Assembly: GCA_023433185.1 (NCBI GenBank) | Contig: JAEZEN010000364.1 | Coordinates: 1 to 11,696, forward strand | Reading direction: 5' to 3' | DNA from: Pseudomonadota bacterium | GTDB taxonomy: Bacteria > Pseudomonadota > Alphaproteobacteria > Rhizobiales > Kaistiaceae | Length of the DNA stretch: 11,696 bases | In this document: piece after piece, positions 1 to 6,417 of the stretch | How positions within the stretch are numbered: the first letter of the stretch is position 1 | How the letters are laid out: the number at the start of each line of letters is the position of its first letter | The notes under the pieces: generated by a model | Seen by the model: only the letters and a program-made list of their open reading frames with translations | Database searches by the model: none | Told to the model about the DNA's origin: nothing | Position numbers and translations under genes: made by a program

Positions 1-1
1 G

Positions 2-253
2 CTCTCCCGAAAGCGCTTCTACCCCAGCGCGGGGCGACGCGACCGCCTCACCGGGCGGGCGACCGTGAGCTTCACGCTCAACGCCTCGGGGCGGGTGACG
101 GCGGCACGCATCGTGCGCTCCGCCGGATCGCGCATTCTCGACGATGCGGCGCTCGAGATGGTCCGGCGGGCCGCGCCCTACCCGCCGATCCCGCGCGGGC
201 TCGGCACGACCATCACCATCCAGGCGCCGATCGGCTTCGAGCTGCCGCGCTGA
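2..253 (+). CDS. TonB-family protein, C-terminal fragment (5' end outside window)
   Basis: The frame is open from the left edge to the TGA at 251-253 and gives the last 83 residues. It reads as a TonB C-terminal domain: an N-terminal YP-like element (KRFYPSA), then a beta strand ATVSFTLNASGRV, then a segment resembling the family's SSG..LD.AAL (SAGSRILDDAALEMV), then a proline-rich PYPPIP and a final strand ending in FELPR. TonB proteins carry energy from the inner-membrane ExbB/ExbD complex to outer-membrane receptors; this domain is the periplasmic part that contacts the receptor or acts in TonB-like paralogues. The GTG at 65 is internal to the domain and not a true start, because the YP element lies upstream of it. 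The gene ends 22 bp from the convergent dehydrogenase gene. The membrane anchor and proline-rich linker are outside the window, so a divergent TonB-domain protein cannot be excluded. Confidence 0.82.
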   Translation, partial: LSRKRFYPSAGRRDRLTGRATVSFTLNASGRVTAARIVRSAGSRILDDAALEMVRRAAPYPPIPRGLGTTITIQAPIGFELPR

Positions 254-275
254 ACGGGGCTACCGCTCCCGGGGA

Positions 276-1316
276 TCAGACGGCTTCCGCCCTGCCGCTC
301 GCGGCGGAGCGGTACATCGCGTCGAGCACCGCGACGGCGCGCGCGCCGACGATCCCGTCGGCCGGGTTCTCCACCGGCCTGCCGTGGCAGATGTCGACGA
401 AGACACGAAGCGGCGTCTCGCATTCATAGGCGCCGTCGCCGGGGGCGAGCGCGATCACCTCGTCGCGCCCGTCGCGGCGGCGGAGTTCGAGGCGCTCGCG
501 CTCGATGTCGAGGAGGAGCATGCCCTCGGTGCCGAAGATGCGGAGGTCGATCTGCACCGGACGGCCCTTCGGCAGCGTCGCCGCGCCCGAGACGGCGCCG
601 GTGGCGCCGCCCTCGAAGCGGACCGCCGCGGCGTCGTAGTAGTCGACCCCGGCCTTCGACTTGCCGGTCATGGCGAAGACCTCGGCCGGCGCCAGGTCGG
701 CGACGCGGAACATGAGACCGAGGGCGTGGACCAGCTGGCCCCAGCCGAAGCCGCCGGCCCGCTTCGGGTCGGCCCAGGTCGAGGCCGGCGGCCGGAACAT
801 CGCCCCCTCGGTCTCGACCATCGGCTCGCCGGCGAAGAGGTCGTCGAGGGCGTTGGCCATCTGGAGGACGACGTGCTCGATCCGGCCCACGCCGGCGGCA
901 AGCCGCCGCGCCTCCGCCGCGAAGGGGCGGAAGTTCCAGCCATAGGGGACGACGATCTGCCGATCCTTCTCCCGGGCCAGGGCAACCAGGGACCGGGCCT
1001 CGGCGGCGTCGGTGGTCAGCGGCTTCTCGACCAGCACATGGCAGCCTGTCTCGAGCGCCGCCCGGGCGTGCTCGAAGTGGACGACATGGGGCGAGGAGAT
1101 CACCACCCCGTCCATCGGCACGGCGTCGAGCATCGCCCGCCAGTCCTCGAAGGCCGCGGCGATCCCGAATGTCTCCGACACCGCGCGCAGTTCGTCCGCG
1201 CCCAGCCTGTTCACCGCCACCACCTCGCAGTCCGGCAGGGTCCGGAGCACCGGGATGTGGTTGACCACCGCCCACCAGCCGGCGCCGATGACCCCGATCC
1301 GCGCCTTCCGGTTCAT
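276..1316 (-). CDS. Gfo/Idh/MocA-family NAD(P)-dependent sugar dehydrogenase
   Basis: This 346-residue protein has the length and layout of the Gfo/Idh/MocA oxidoreductases, cytoplasmic enzymes that oxidise or reduce sugars, inositols and their acids with NAD(P). Residues 7-20 form the Rossmann glycine motif (GVIGAGWWAVVNH). The family signature EKP is at 97-99, with the likely catalytic Lys98. The C-terminal alpha/beta domain begins near residue 125 and contains the conserved GGFGWGQLVH segment, with His197 a probable active-site residue. The ATG overlaps the stop of the upstream regulator gene as ATGA, so the two are translationally coupled. As last gene of the transporter operon it is likely the first catabolic step for the imported compound. 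The substrate is not readable from sequence. The family call is secure. Confidence 0.93.
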   Translation of the reverse strand: MNRKARIGVIGAGWWAVVNHIPVLRTLPDCEVVAVNRLGADELRAVSETFGIAAAFEDWRAMLDAVPMDGVVISSPHVVHFEHARAALETGCHVLVEKPLTTDAAEARSLVALAREKDRQIVVPYGWNFRPFAAEARRLAAGVGRIEHVVLQMANALDDLFAGEPMVETEGAMFRPPASTWADPKRAGGFGWGQLVHALGLMFRVADLAPAEVFAMTGKSKAGVDYYDAAAVRFEGGATGAVSGAATLPKGRPVQIDLRIFGTEGMLLLDIERERLELRRRDGRDEVIALAPGDGAYECETPLRVFVDICHGRPVENPADGIVGARAVAVLDAMYRSAASGRAEAV

Positions 1317-2035
1317 TTCGCCCGCTCCATCGCTTGTCGTGTCGAGAGGTAGACGTTCTGCATGTGGGTCTCGGTCGCACGCTCGGCCCGGTCGGGATCG
1401 CGGTCGGCGAGGGCGGCCGCGATCGCGGCGTGGTCGGCCTGCGACTGGCGGAGCACGCCCGGCACCTCCGAGGCGATGCGCCGGTACTCGATGCCGAGCA
1501 CGTAGAGGGAATAGGAGACGCGGGCGAGAAACGGGTTCCGCGTGCTTTCCATGATCGTGCGGTGGAACTCGAGATCCGAGACGCGGAAGCCGATCGGGTC
1601 GTCGACCAGCCCCTCCTGGACTTTCACCATCGCCAGCAGCCGGTCGATGTCGGCGTCGCCGAGGCGCGCCGCCGCGAGCCGGGCGACGCGGCCGTCGACC
1701 ATCACCCGCGCCTCGTACAGGCCCTCGACATTGTCGACGTTGAGCGTGATCAGGAACTGGAGGGGACCGAGGATGTCGGCCGCGTCGAGCGAGGAGATGT
1801 AGGCGCCGCCGCCCTGCCGGGTCCGGACCACGCCGAGAATCTGGAGGCCGCGGAGCGCCTCGCGCACGCTCGGCCGGCTGACCTGCAGCATCTGCGACAG
1901 GTCGCGCTCGGTGGGCAGCTGGTCGCCGGGCTTGAGGTTGCCGGTCCGCACCAGATCGAGAACCTTCTTCGCCACCTGGTCGGCGACCGAATGCCGCTCG
2001 ACCGGCGACATCACCGGGGCGGCATCCGCGTTCAT
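1313..2035 (-). CDS. GntR-family transcriptional regulator, FadR subfamily (FCD domain)
   Basis: This 240-residue regulator has an N-terminal winged helix-turn-helix, roughly residues 15-82, with the GntR signature around LPTERDLSQML and SRPSVREALRGL and the wing RTRQGGGAYI. The C-terminal half is an all-helical FCD effector domain. Its metal-site pattern is visible: Asp154 and His158 (SDLEFH), His202 (ADHAAI) and His224 (ETHMQN). FadR-type regulators of this kind usually repress catabolic operons and are released by a carboxylated or sugar-acid ligand. The gene lies 67 bp after the permease stop; that gap shows no clear promoter or terminator. It ends in an ATGA overlap with the dehydrogenase. 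A FadR-like palindrome at 6109-6125 is its best candidate operator, implying autoregulation of the operon. Whether it represses or activates is inferred. Confidence 0.93.
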   Translation of the reverse strand: MNADAAPVMSPVERHSVADQVAKKVLDLVRTGNLKPGDQLPTERDLSQMLQVSRPSVREALRGLQILGVVRTRQGGGAYISSLDAADILGPLQFLITLNVDNVEGLYEARVMVDGRVARLAAARLGDADIDRLLAMVKVQEGLVDDPIGFRVSDLEFHRTIMESTRNPFLARVSYSLYVLGIEYRRIASEVPGVLRQSQADHAAIAAALADRDPDRAERATETHMQNVYLSTRQAMERAK

Positions 2036-2102
2036 GGCGGGCTGCCGATCGCCGTTGGATTGCGACCCCCTCGAGAGAACAGAGAGCAGGACAAGATCAT
2101 CC

Positions 2103-3092
2103 TTATTCTCCCAGCGCCCGCGTCCTGATCTGGTCGAGGCTGACGGCGAGCATCAGCACCACCCCCTTGGTCACGTCCTGCCAGAAGCTCGAGACGTCGT
2201 TGAGGGTCAGCCCGTTGTTGAGCGTACCCAGGATGAGGACGGCGAGCAGCGTGCCCCAGACGCTGCCGCGGCCGCCATAGAGGCTGGTGCCGCCGAGGAT
2301 GATGGCGGCGATCACGGTGAGGAGATGCGGGGCCGCCGCCGCCGGCGCGGCGGCGCCGAGCATGGCGGCGAGCATCAGCCCGGCCACGGCGCCGGAGACG
2401 CCGGAGAGGATGTAGAGCACCATCTGCACGCGCTCCACCGGCAGCCCGATCAGACGGCTCGCCTCCGGATTGCCGCCGACCGCATAGACGAAGCGGCCGA
2501 AGCGCGTCCGCCGCAGCACGATCGACAGCACGATGAAGACGATGATCATGAGGATCGGCGGGAACGGCACGCCGAGGATGCGCCCCTGGCCGATCCAGTT
2601 GAAGCCCGGCACCATGAGCGGCTTGGTCAGCCCGCCGGTCAGGATCAGCGCGGCGCCCGAGACGATCGACATCATGCCGAGGGTGACGATCAGCGGGTTG
2701 AGGCGCAGCCGCGTGCAGAACAGGCCGTTGACCGCGCCGATGAAGCCGCCGAGGAGGACCGCGAGGAGCGCGGCGATCCAGATGTTGACGCCCATGTCGG
2801 CATTGAGCACGGCGATCAGCACGCCGACCAGGCCGGCGATGGCCGCAACCGACAGGTCGAGCCCGCCGGCGATGATCAGCGGCGTGCCTGCCGCCGCCAT
2901 CAGCCCGATGAAGGCGATGTTCGAGCCGATCGACATCATGTTCCGCGTCGTCATGAAGAACGGCGAGAGCAGCGAGAAGACGACGAGCAGCAGGATGTAG
3001 AAGACGAAGAGCAGCACCACGCCCGACTCGGGGCGGCCGAGGAAGGTGAGGAACGGGCCACGTCCCGGTGTGGCGGCGGTGCGGTCGGTCAT
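2103..3092 (-). CDS. CUT2-family sugar ABC transporter permease (RbsC-like)
   Basis: The product is a very hydrophobic inner-membrane protein of the ribose/xylose/galactose permease family (BPD_transp_2). It has many membrane segments and the characteristic GGLDLSVAAIAGL loop early in the protein, comparable to GGIDLSVGS in RbsC. It would form the membrane channel, probably as a homodimer, that works with the adjacent ATPase and binding protein. I prefer the ATG at 3092 (329 residues), which lies 13 bp after the ATPase stop with a weak ACGGA ribosome site about 8 bp upstream. A GTG at 3116 is also open and would give 337 residues overlapping the ATPase gene by 11 bp. The TAA stop is 67 bp before the regulator gene. 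Family assignment is secure; substrate is unknown. Confidence 0.93.
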   Translation of the reverse strand: MTDRTAATPGRGPFLTFLGRPESGVVLLFVFYILLLVVFSLLSPFFMTTRNMMSIGSNIAFIGLMAAAGTPLIIAGGLDLSVAAIAGLVGVLIAVLNADMGVNIWIAALLAVLLGGFIGAVNGLFCTRLRLNPLIVTLGMMSIVSGAALILTGGLTKPLMVPGFNWIGQGRILGVPFPPILMIIVFIVLSIVLRRTRFGRFVYAVGGNPEASRLIGLPVERVQMVLYILSGVSGAVAGLMLAAMLGAAAPAAAAPHLLTVIAAIILGGTSLYGGRGSVWGTLLAVLILGTLNNGLTLNDVSSFWQDVTKGVVLMLAVSLDQIRTRALGE

Positions 3093-3105
3093 CGGCGGGA
3101 TCCGT

Positions 3106-4650
3106 TCATGCGGCACTGAAGGCGGGGTCGTTGGTGGTGGCGGCCATCAGCGCCGCCGGTGGCGTGCCCTTCGCGAAGCGGCCGACCACGCGACCGCGGT
3201 CGAGCACGAGCGAACGGTCGCTGATCCCCGCCACCTCCTCGACATCGGAGGAGAGGACGAGAACGGCGAGGCCGCGATCGGCGAGGGCGCGGAGTTCGAG
3301 ATAGAGTTCGCGGCGGGCGCCGACATCGACGCCGCGGGTCGGCTCCTCGAGAATGAGGAGCTTGACGGTGTCGACCAGCCAGCGCGCGACGCAGACCTTC
3401 TGCTGGTTGCCGCCCGAGAGGGTCCGCACGGTCTGCTCCGGCCCGCGGGTGCGGATGCCGAGAAGATCGATCCAGCGCCTGGCCTGCTCGGTCTCGGCCG
3501 CCTTCGAGACGAACATGCCGCGCACGTAGCGCTCCTGGAACGGGGCGACCATGTTCTCGCGCACCGTGAGGTCGCCGATGATGCCCTCGCGCTTCCGGTC
3601 GGCGGCGACGAAGCCGATGCCGCGCGCCTTGCCCACCCGGGCCGATTCCGGCCGGTAGGCGGCCCCCTGGACGAGGATCGTCCCGGCGGTGGCCGCACCC
3701 ATGGCGCCGTAGACGGCGCGGCCCAGGGTCTCGATGCCCGAGCCGATCAGACCGAAGACGCCGACGATCTCGGCCGCCCGCACCGTGAGGTCGACACCGT
3801 CGAGCTTGCCCGGCACCGACAGGGCCGAGACCGAGAGCACCTCGTCGCCATCCGTACCGGTGCGGGCGATGTCGTAGAGGTCGTCGGCGACCCGGCCGAG
3901 CATCGCGGCCAGCACCGCGCCATGCGAGGCGTCGCGCGTCTCGTAGAGACCGGCGTTCCGACCGTCGCGGAGCACGGCGATGCGGTCGGACACCTCGAAG
4001 ACCTCGCTCAGGTAGTGCGAGATGTAGATGACCGCGACCTGCTGGTCCCTGAGCCGGCCGATGATCCGGAAGATGAGCTTCGCCTCCTGCTCGGTCAGAG
4101 CGGCCGTCGGCTCGTCCATGACCAGCACACGCGCCTTGCCGGCGAGCGCCCGGGCGATCTCGACGATGCGCTGCTCGGCGACCGAGAGGCGTTTGACCAG
4201 CATGTCCGGGTCGATCGCGGCGAAGCCGAGCTGGTCGAGAAGGGCACGGGCGTTCTCGCGCATCGTGCGGTCGTCGACCATGGCGAAGCCGGGTCCGCGC
4301 TTCACCGGCAGGTCGGCAAGCGCGATGTTCTCGGCGACGGTCATGTCGCCCATCACCGAGATTTCCTGCGGCAGGAGGCGGATGCCGGCTGCCACCGCGG
4401 CCCGCGGATCGGGAAAGACGACGCCCTCGCCGTCGATGCGGACGGTGCCGGCATCGCGCGTGTAGACGCCGGTGAGGATCTTCACGAGCGTCGACTTGCC
4501 TGCGCCGTTCGAGCCGAGCAGCGCCATCACCTCGCCGGGCTGGACGACGAGATCCACGTCGGCGAGGACCGCGACGCCGCCGAACGACTTGCCGATGCCC
4601 CGCATCTCGAGGCGGGGGGTGGAGGGGGAACCCCCGGTTCCGACGGTCAC
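3106..4650 (-). CDS. CUT2-family sugar ABC transporter ATP-binding protein (RbsA/MglA-like, two NBDs)
   Basis: This 514-residue protein has two fused nucleotide-binding domains, as in RbsA, MglA and XylG, and energises sugar import. NBD1 is complete: Walker A at 46-54 (GSNGAGKST), Q-loop Gln95, signature LSVAEQ at 155-160, Walker B VLVMDE at 175-180 and His212. NBD2 has the degenerate Walker A usual for this family (GLIGSGIET, near 300-308), a signature LSGGNQQ at 411-417 and LLILEEPTRGVDVG at 431-444. In the latter, Glu435 takes the place of the usual Walker B Asp. The start is a GTG preceded by GGGAGG about 9 bp upstream. A 6-bp hairpin (4627-4641) covers codons 4-8 and might slow initiation. 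The gene lies 249 bp after the binding-protein gene, an unusually long gap inside such an operon. Confidence 0.95.
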   Translation of the reverse strand: MTVGTGGSPSTPRLEMRGIGKSFGGVAVLADVDLVVQPGEVMALLGSNGAGKSTLVKILTGVYTRDAGTVRIDGEGVVFPDPRAAVAAGIRLLPQEISVMGDMTVAENIALADLPVKRGPGFAMVDDRTMRENARALLDQLGFAAIDPDMLVKRLSVAEQRIVEIARALAGKARVLVMDEPTAALTEQEAKLIFRIIGRLRDQQVAVIYISHYLSEVFEVSDRIAVLRDGRNAGLYETRDASHGAVLAAMLGRVADDLYDIARTGTDGDEVLSVSALSVPGKLDGVDLTVRAAEIVGVFGLIGSGIETLGRAVYGAMGAATAGTILVQGAAYRPESARVGKARGIGFVAADRKREGIIGDLTVRENMVAPFQERYVRGMFVSKAAETEQARRWIDLLGIRTRGPEQTVRTLSGGNQQKVCVARWLVDTVKLLILEEPTRGVDVGARRELYLELRALADRGLAVLVLSSDVEEVAGISDRSLVLDRGRVVGRFAKGTPPAALMAATTNDPAFSAA

Positions 4651-4694
4651 CGTCTCACGCCTCCCTTCGAAGCCGAAGCCGGGACCGGCTCAAC

Positions 4695-4824
4695 CTGCTC
4701 ATCCCTGCGCACGCGGGGACCGCGGTGCTCAAGGCCACAGTCGGGAATCAGCGAAGGCAAATCGAAACTCGCTATGGCCATGCGTCCGTGACAGCGGGTC
4801 CCCGCGTGCGCGGGACCCAGCAGG
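4695..4824. repeat. Pair of inverted GC-rich palindromes (REP/BIME-like intergenic element)
   Basis: Two similar 29-bp units face each other at 4695-4723 and 4796-4824. The reverse complement of the right unit matches the left one at both ends of its core: CTGCT at the outer end and GCGCACGCGGGGACC at the inner side. Each unit is itself palindromic: the left folds as TCCCTGCG/CGCGGGGA (4702-4719) and the right as GGGTCCCCGCG/CGCGGGACCC with one bulged C (4796-4818). The 72-bp spacer is less GC-rich than the flanks. The arrangement, two head-to-head palindromes in an intergenic gap of an operon, resembles REP/BIME elements. The core resembles a type I-E CRISPR repeat, but there are no spacers or regular array. 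Copies elsewhere in the genome are predicted, not seen. Confidence 0.55.
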
Positions 4825-4859
4825 ACAGGGAGGGCGCGGCGCGCGGGGCGGGCCGCGGT

Positions 4860-4888
4860 GGCGGGGCCCTGGCGGTCAGGGTCCCGCC
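4860..4888 (-). terminator. Strong hairpin directly after the binding-protein stop (attenuator or mRNA stabiliser)
   Basis: Starting 11 bp downstream of the binding-protein stop codon is an inverted repeat with 12-bp arms (4860-4871 and 4877-4888) and a 5-nt loop. On the transcribed strand 11 of 12 positions pair, with one A/C mismatch, and nearly all pairs are G-C. No run of U follows, so it is not a classical intrinsic terminator. In binding-protein transport operons such a hairpin commonly protects the upstream mRNA from 3' exonucleases or causes partial termination, giving more binding protein than ATPase and permease. The structure is seen directly; the role is inferred. Confidence 0.55.
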
Positions 4889-4899
4889 ATGCCTCGACG

Positions 4900-6081
4900 C
4901 TACTCCGTCGGGATCAGGTCGAGAGCATCCGCCATGTCCGGCGACTGGCGGATGTCGGCGAGATGCGCGACGAACTTGTCCTGCGGGAAGTCCACCTCCA
5001 GGCCGAGCGCTTCGTCGCAGGGGAAGTCCGGGTAGTAGTTGCAGATGTTGCCCTTGTCGACCATGACGTGGGTCATCAGCACGGTGGGCGGCAGCTCGAT
5101 GCCGGCGAGTTCGGCCAGCGCCATCGGAACCAGGAAGTTGCCGTAGCGCTCGGGGAAGTAGCCGACGGAGGCGACGAAGGACGGCTCGGCCATCATCGTC
5201 GCCAGTTCGTCGGCGCCCATCCCGACGGCGATGAGGTCGGCCTCGCGTCCCGCCTGCTGCACCGCGCGGATGATTCCGGTGGTCGCCTGGTCGTTGATCG
5301 CCGTCGTCATGATCGGCACGCCGTCGGGGATCCGGCCCAGCACGTTGTTGGCCTGGGCGAAGCTCTCCTCGAGGGTGTTCTTGGTGTCGATGGTGATGAC
5401 GTGGCTCTCGGGAAAGCCCTCGACGGTGTCGAGGAAGCCGGCGAGCTGGCCACCGGTCCGCATCGCGGGCACCGCGCCCGACTGCGGCAGGTCGCCGAGG
5501 ATGAAGTAGCCCTCCTTGACCCTGTCGGCGCCGAACTTGTTCACGGCCGCCTGGCCGAGATAGACGCCGCCCATGTAGCCCGACTTCGGGTTGTTGGCGC
5601 CGAAGAAGGTCGCGCCCGGCATCGGAATGTCGATCGCGGTGACCTTGATGCCGGCATCGTTCATCTTCTGCATGATCGTCGCGCCGAAATTGGCGTCGGT
5701 CTGGAACTCGATCACATAGTCGACGTCGCGGTTGATGAAGCTCTCGGCGTTGGTCAGCGCCGTCGCACCGTCGAGATTGTTGTCGGCGATGACCAGTTCG
5801 ATCCCGGCCGCCTTCGCATTCGCGACGATGCCCTCCTCGACCTTGGCGCAGAAGCTGATGCCCCGGTCGAGATTGGCGAAGGCGAGCACGTACTTGTCGC
5901 CGTTCTTCGGCGGTGAGACCGCCATGGCGTCGACCACCGCCGCAGCGAGCGCCTCGGCCGAGAGCATCTCGCCCGAGAAGCCGGTCGGCGTGAAGCCATG
6001 GAAATCCTGGGCCGGGGCCACGGCCGTCATCAGCGCGAGCGCGGCGCCGGACAGGAGCATTCGGACTGCGGGTAAACGCAT
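4900..6081 (-). CDS. Periplasmic sugar-binding protein of the CUT2 ABC transporter (Peripla_BP_4 type)
   Basis: The 393-residue product starts with a Sec signal peptide: Arg at 2 and 7, a hydrophobic core at about 8-21 and an Ala-Pro-Ala signal-peptidase site ending at residue 24. The mature part has the two-lobed periplasmic binding-protein fold typical of ribose/galactose-type receptors. Recognisable elements are the first strand YVLAFANLDRGISF, an IADNNLDGATAL segment, a VDYVIEFQTD strand-loop and a MTTAINDQATTGIIRA hinge-side segment. It would capture the substrate in the periplasm and deliver it to the permease and ATPase encoded downstream. Two cysteines eight residues apart (Cys347 and Cys355) in an extended C-terminal tail could form a disulfide. 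The start is supported by a strong GGAGG (6091-6095) 9 bp before the ATG. It is the first gene of the operon, just downstream of the FadR-like palindrome. Confidence 0.94.
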   Translation of the reverse strand: MRLPAVRMLLSGAALALMTAVAPAQDFHGFTPTGFSGEMLSAEALAAAVVDAMAVSPPKNGDKYVLAFANLDRGISFCAKVEEGIVANAKAAGIELVIADNNLDGATALTNAESFINRDVDYVIEFQTDANFGATIMQKMNDAGIKVTAIDIPMPGATFFGANNPKSGYMGGVYLGQAAVNKFGADRVKEGYFILGDLPQSGAVPAMRTGGQLAGFLDTVEGFPESHVITIDTKNTLEESFAQANNVLGRIPDGVPIMTTAINDQATTGIIRAVQQAGREADLIAVGMGADELATMMAEPSFVASVGYFPERYGNFLVPMALAELAGIELPPTVLMTHVMVDKGNICNYYPDFPCDEALGLEVDFPQDKFVAHLADIRQSPDMADALDLIPTE

Positions 6082-6108
6082 GGATTTCTTCCTCCCAAGT
6101 GCGACCTG

Positions 6109-6125
6109 AATTGGTCAGGCCAATT
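6109..6125. promoter_or_regulatory. Candidate FadR/GntR operator palindrome upstream of the sugar operon
   Basis: The 17-bp site AATTGGTCAGGCCAATT is a perfect inverted repeat in its outer six bases (AATTGG/CCAATT). The inner TTGGTCAGGCCAA differs at one base from the symmetrical TTGGTC-N-GACCAA. Operators of FadR-subfamily GntR proteins typically carry TGGT...ACCA half-sites. The site begins 28 bp upstream of the binding-protein ATG and 14 bp beyond its ribosome site, a good place for a repressor. The operon encodes one FadR-type regulator, so it is the natural partner. The palindrome is seen; the binding is inferred. Confidence 0.6.
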
Positions 6126-6136
6126 TGATTTGCTTC

Positions 6137-6166
6137 ACCTTAGTGCGGTCGCTTGGGCCTTGCCAA
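6137..6166 (-). promoter_or_regulatory. Possible sigma-70-like promoter for the sugar-uptake operon
   Basis: Reading the minus strand, TTGGCA (complement of 6161-6166) is followed after 18 bp by TAAGGT (complement of 6137-6142). The -35 element is a reasonable match and the -10 element weak. A start site about 7 bp further on would fall just before the candidate operator at 6109-6125, so a repressor bound there would block early elongation or initiation. The geometry is sensible but the base match alone is not strong evidence. Confidence 0.3.
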
Positions 6167-6311
6167 GAGGATTCGCCACCGCAGCGTGGCGCGCGCTCCG
6201 GGCGAAGAGCCGCCAACCCGCCATGATTGTGTCGATGGACGGGAGACTCCGCACCAAAAGGCCCCTCGCGCGCCTCAAAATCATCAAGGACAGCAATTAG
6301 AGAGAGCGAAC

Positions 6312-6340
6312 TTGTTGTTCGCCGCGGCCTTTGGTAACGT
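6312..6340 (+). promoter_or_regulatory. Possible promoter for the Tat-exported protein gene
   Basis: TTGTTG at 6312-6317 and TAACGT at 6335-6340 are separated by 17 bp, within an A/T-rich patch. The -35 is fair and the -10 poor; TTTATCT just downstream is another possible -10. Transcription would start about 70 bp before the ATG at 6418. This is a weak call based on spacing and composition. An EcfG-type stress promoter was looked for and not found at correct spacing. Confidence 0.28.
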
Positions 6341-6417
6341 TTTATCTCTATTGTGAGGCACCAATCGCGTCGAACGGCTCGAACCCAGTAACTGCCAGTT
6401 CCCCACGGAGAACCGTA

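Larger units (their letters stand above)
6082..6417. other. Divergent intergenic region between the sugar operon and the Tat-exported protein gene
   Basis: These 336 bp contain no convincing gene; the short frames in them lack a plausible start or composition. The left part (6091-6166) holds the ribosome site, the FadR-like palindrome and a possible promoter of the leftward operon. A small hairpin with 6-bp arms (CGCCAC/GTGGCG, 6174-6191) lies in the middle. From about 6285 to 6355 the sequence becomes markedly more A/T-rich than the rest of the window, the likely promoter zone for the rightward gene. I saw no riboswitch that I could name. Confidence 0.6.

Noticed and set aside
254..275. Bidirectional intrinsic terminator between the convergent TonB and dehydrogenase genes
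   Set aside because: The 22-bp gap is GC-rich but only short, interrupted pairing is possible and there is no T-run on either side.
144..1352. Long open frame on the + strand opposite the dehydrogenase gene (402 codons)
   Set aside because: It is an antisense shadow of a GC-rich gene: Arg/Gly/Pro/His-rich with no motif, while the minus strand has clear Gfo/Idh/MocA motifs.
3046..4791. Very long + strand open frame opposite the ATPase gene (581 codons)
   Set aside because: Low-complexity Asp/Arg/Ala/Gly composition and no domain; the minus strand encodes all ABC ATPase motifs.
4695..4824. CRISPR array
   Set aside because: The palindromic core resembles a type I-E repeat, but there are only two imperfect copies in opposite orientation, with no spacers of regular length and no cas genes.
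6307..6341. EcfG-type stress promoter (GGAAC...CGTT) before the Tat-protein gene
   Set aside because: A CGAAC and a CGTT are present but 26 bp apart, not the required 16-17, and the -35 is imperfect.
6153..6356. Short + strand frame in the divergent intergenic region (67 codons)
   Set aside because: TTG start, no ribosome site, no recognisable features and overlap with likely promoter sequence.
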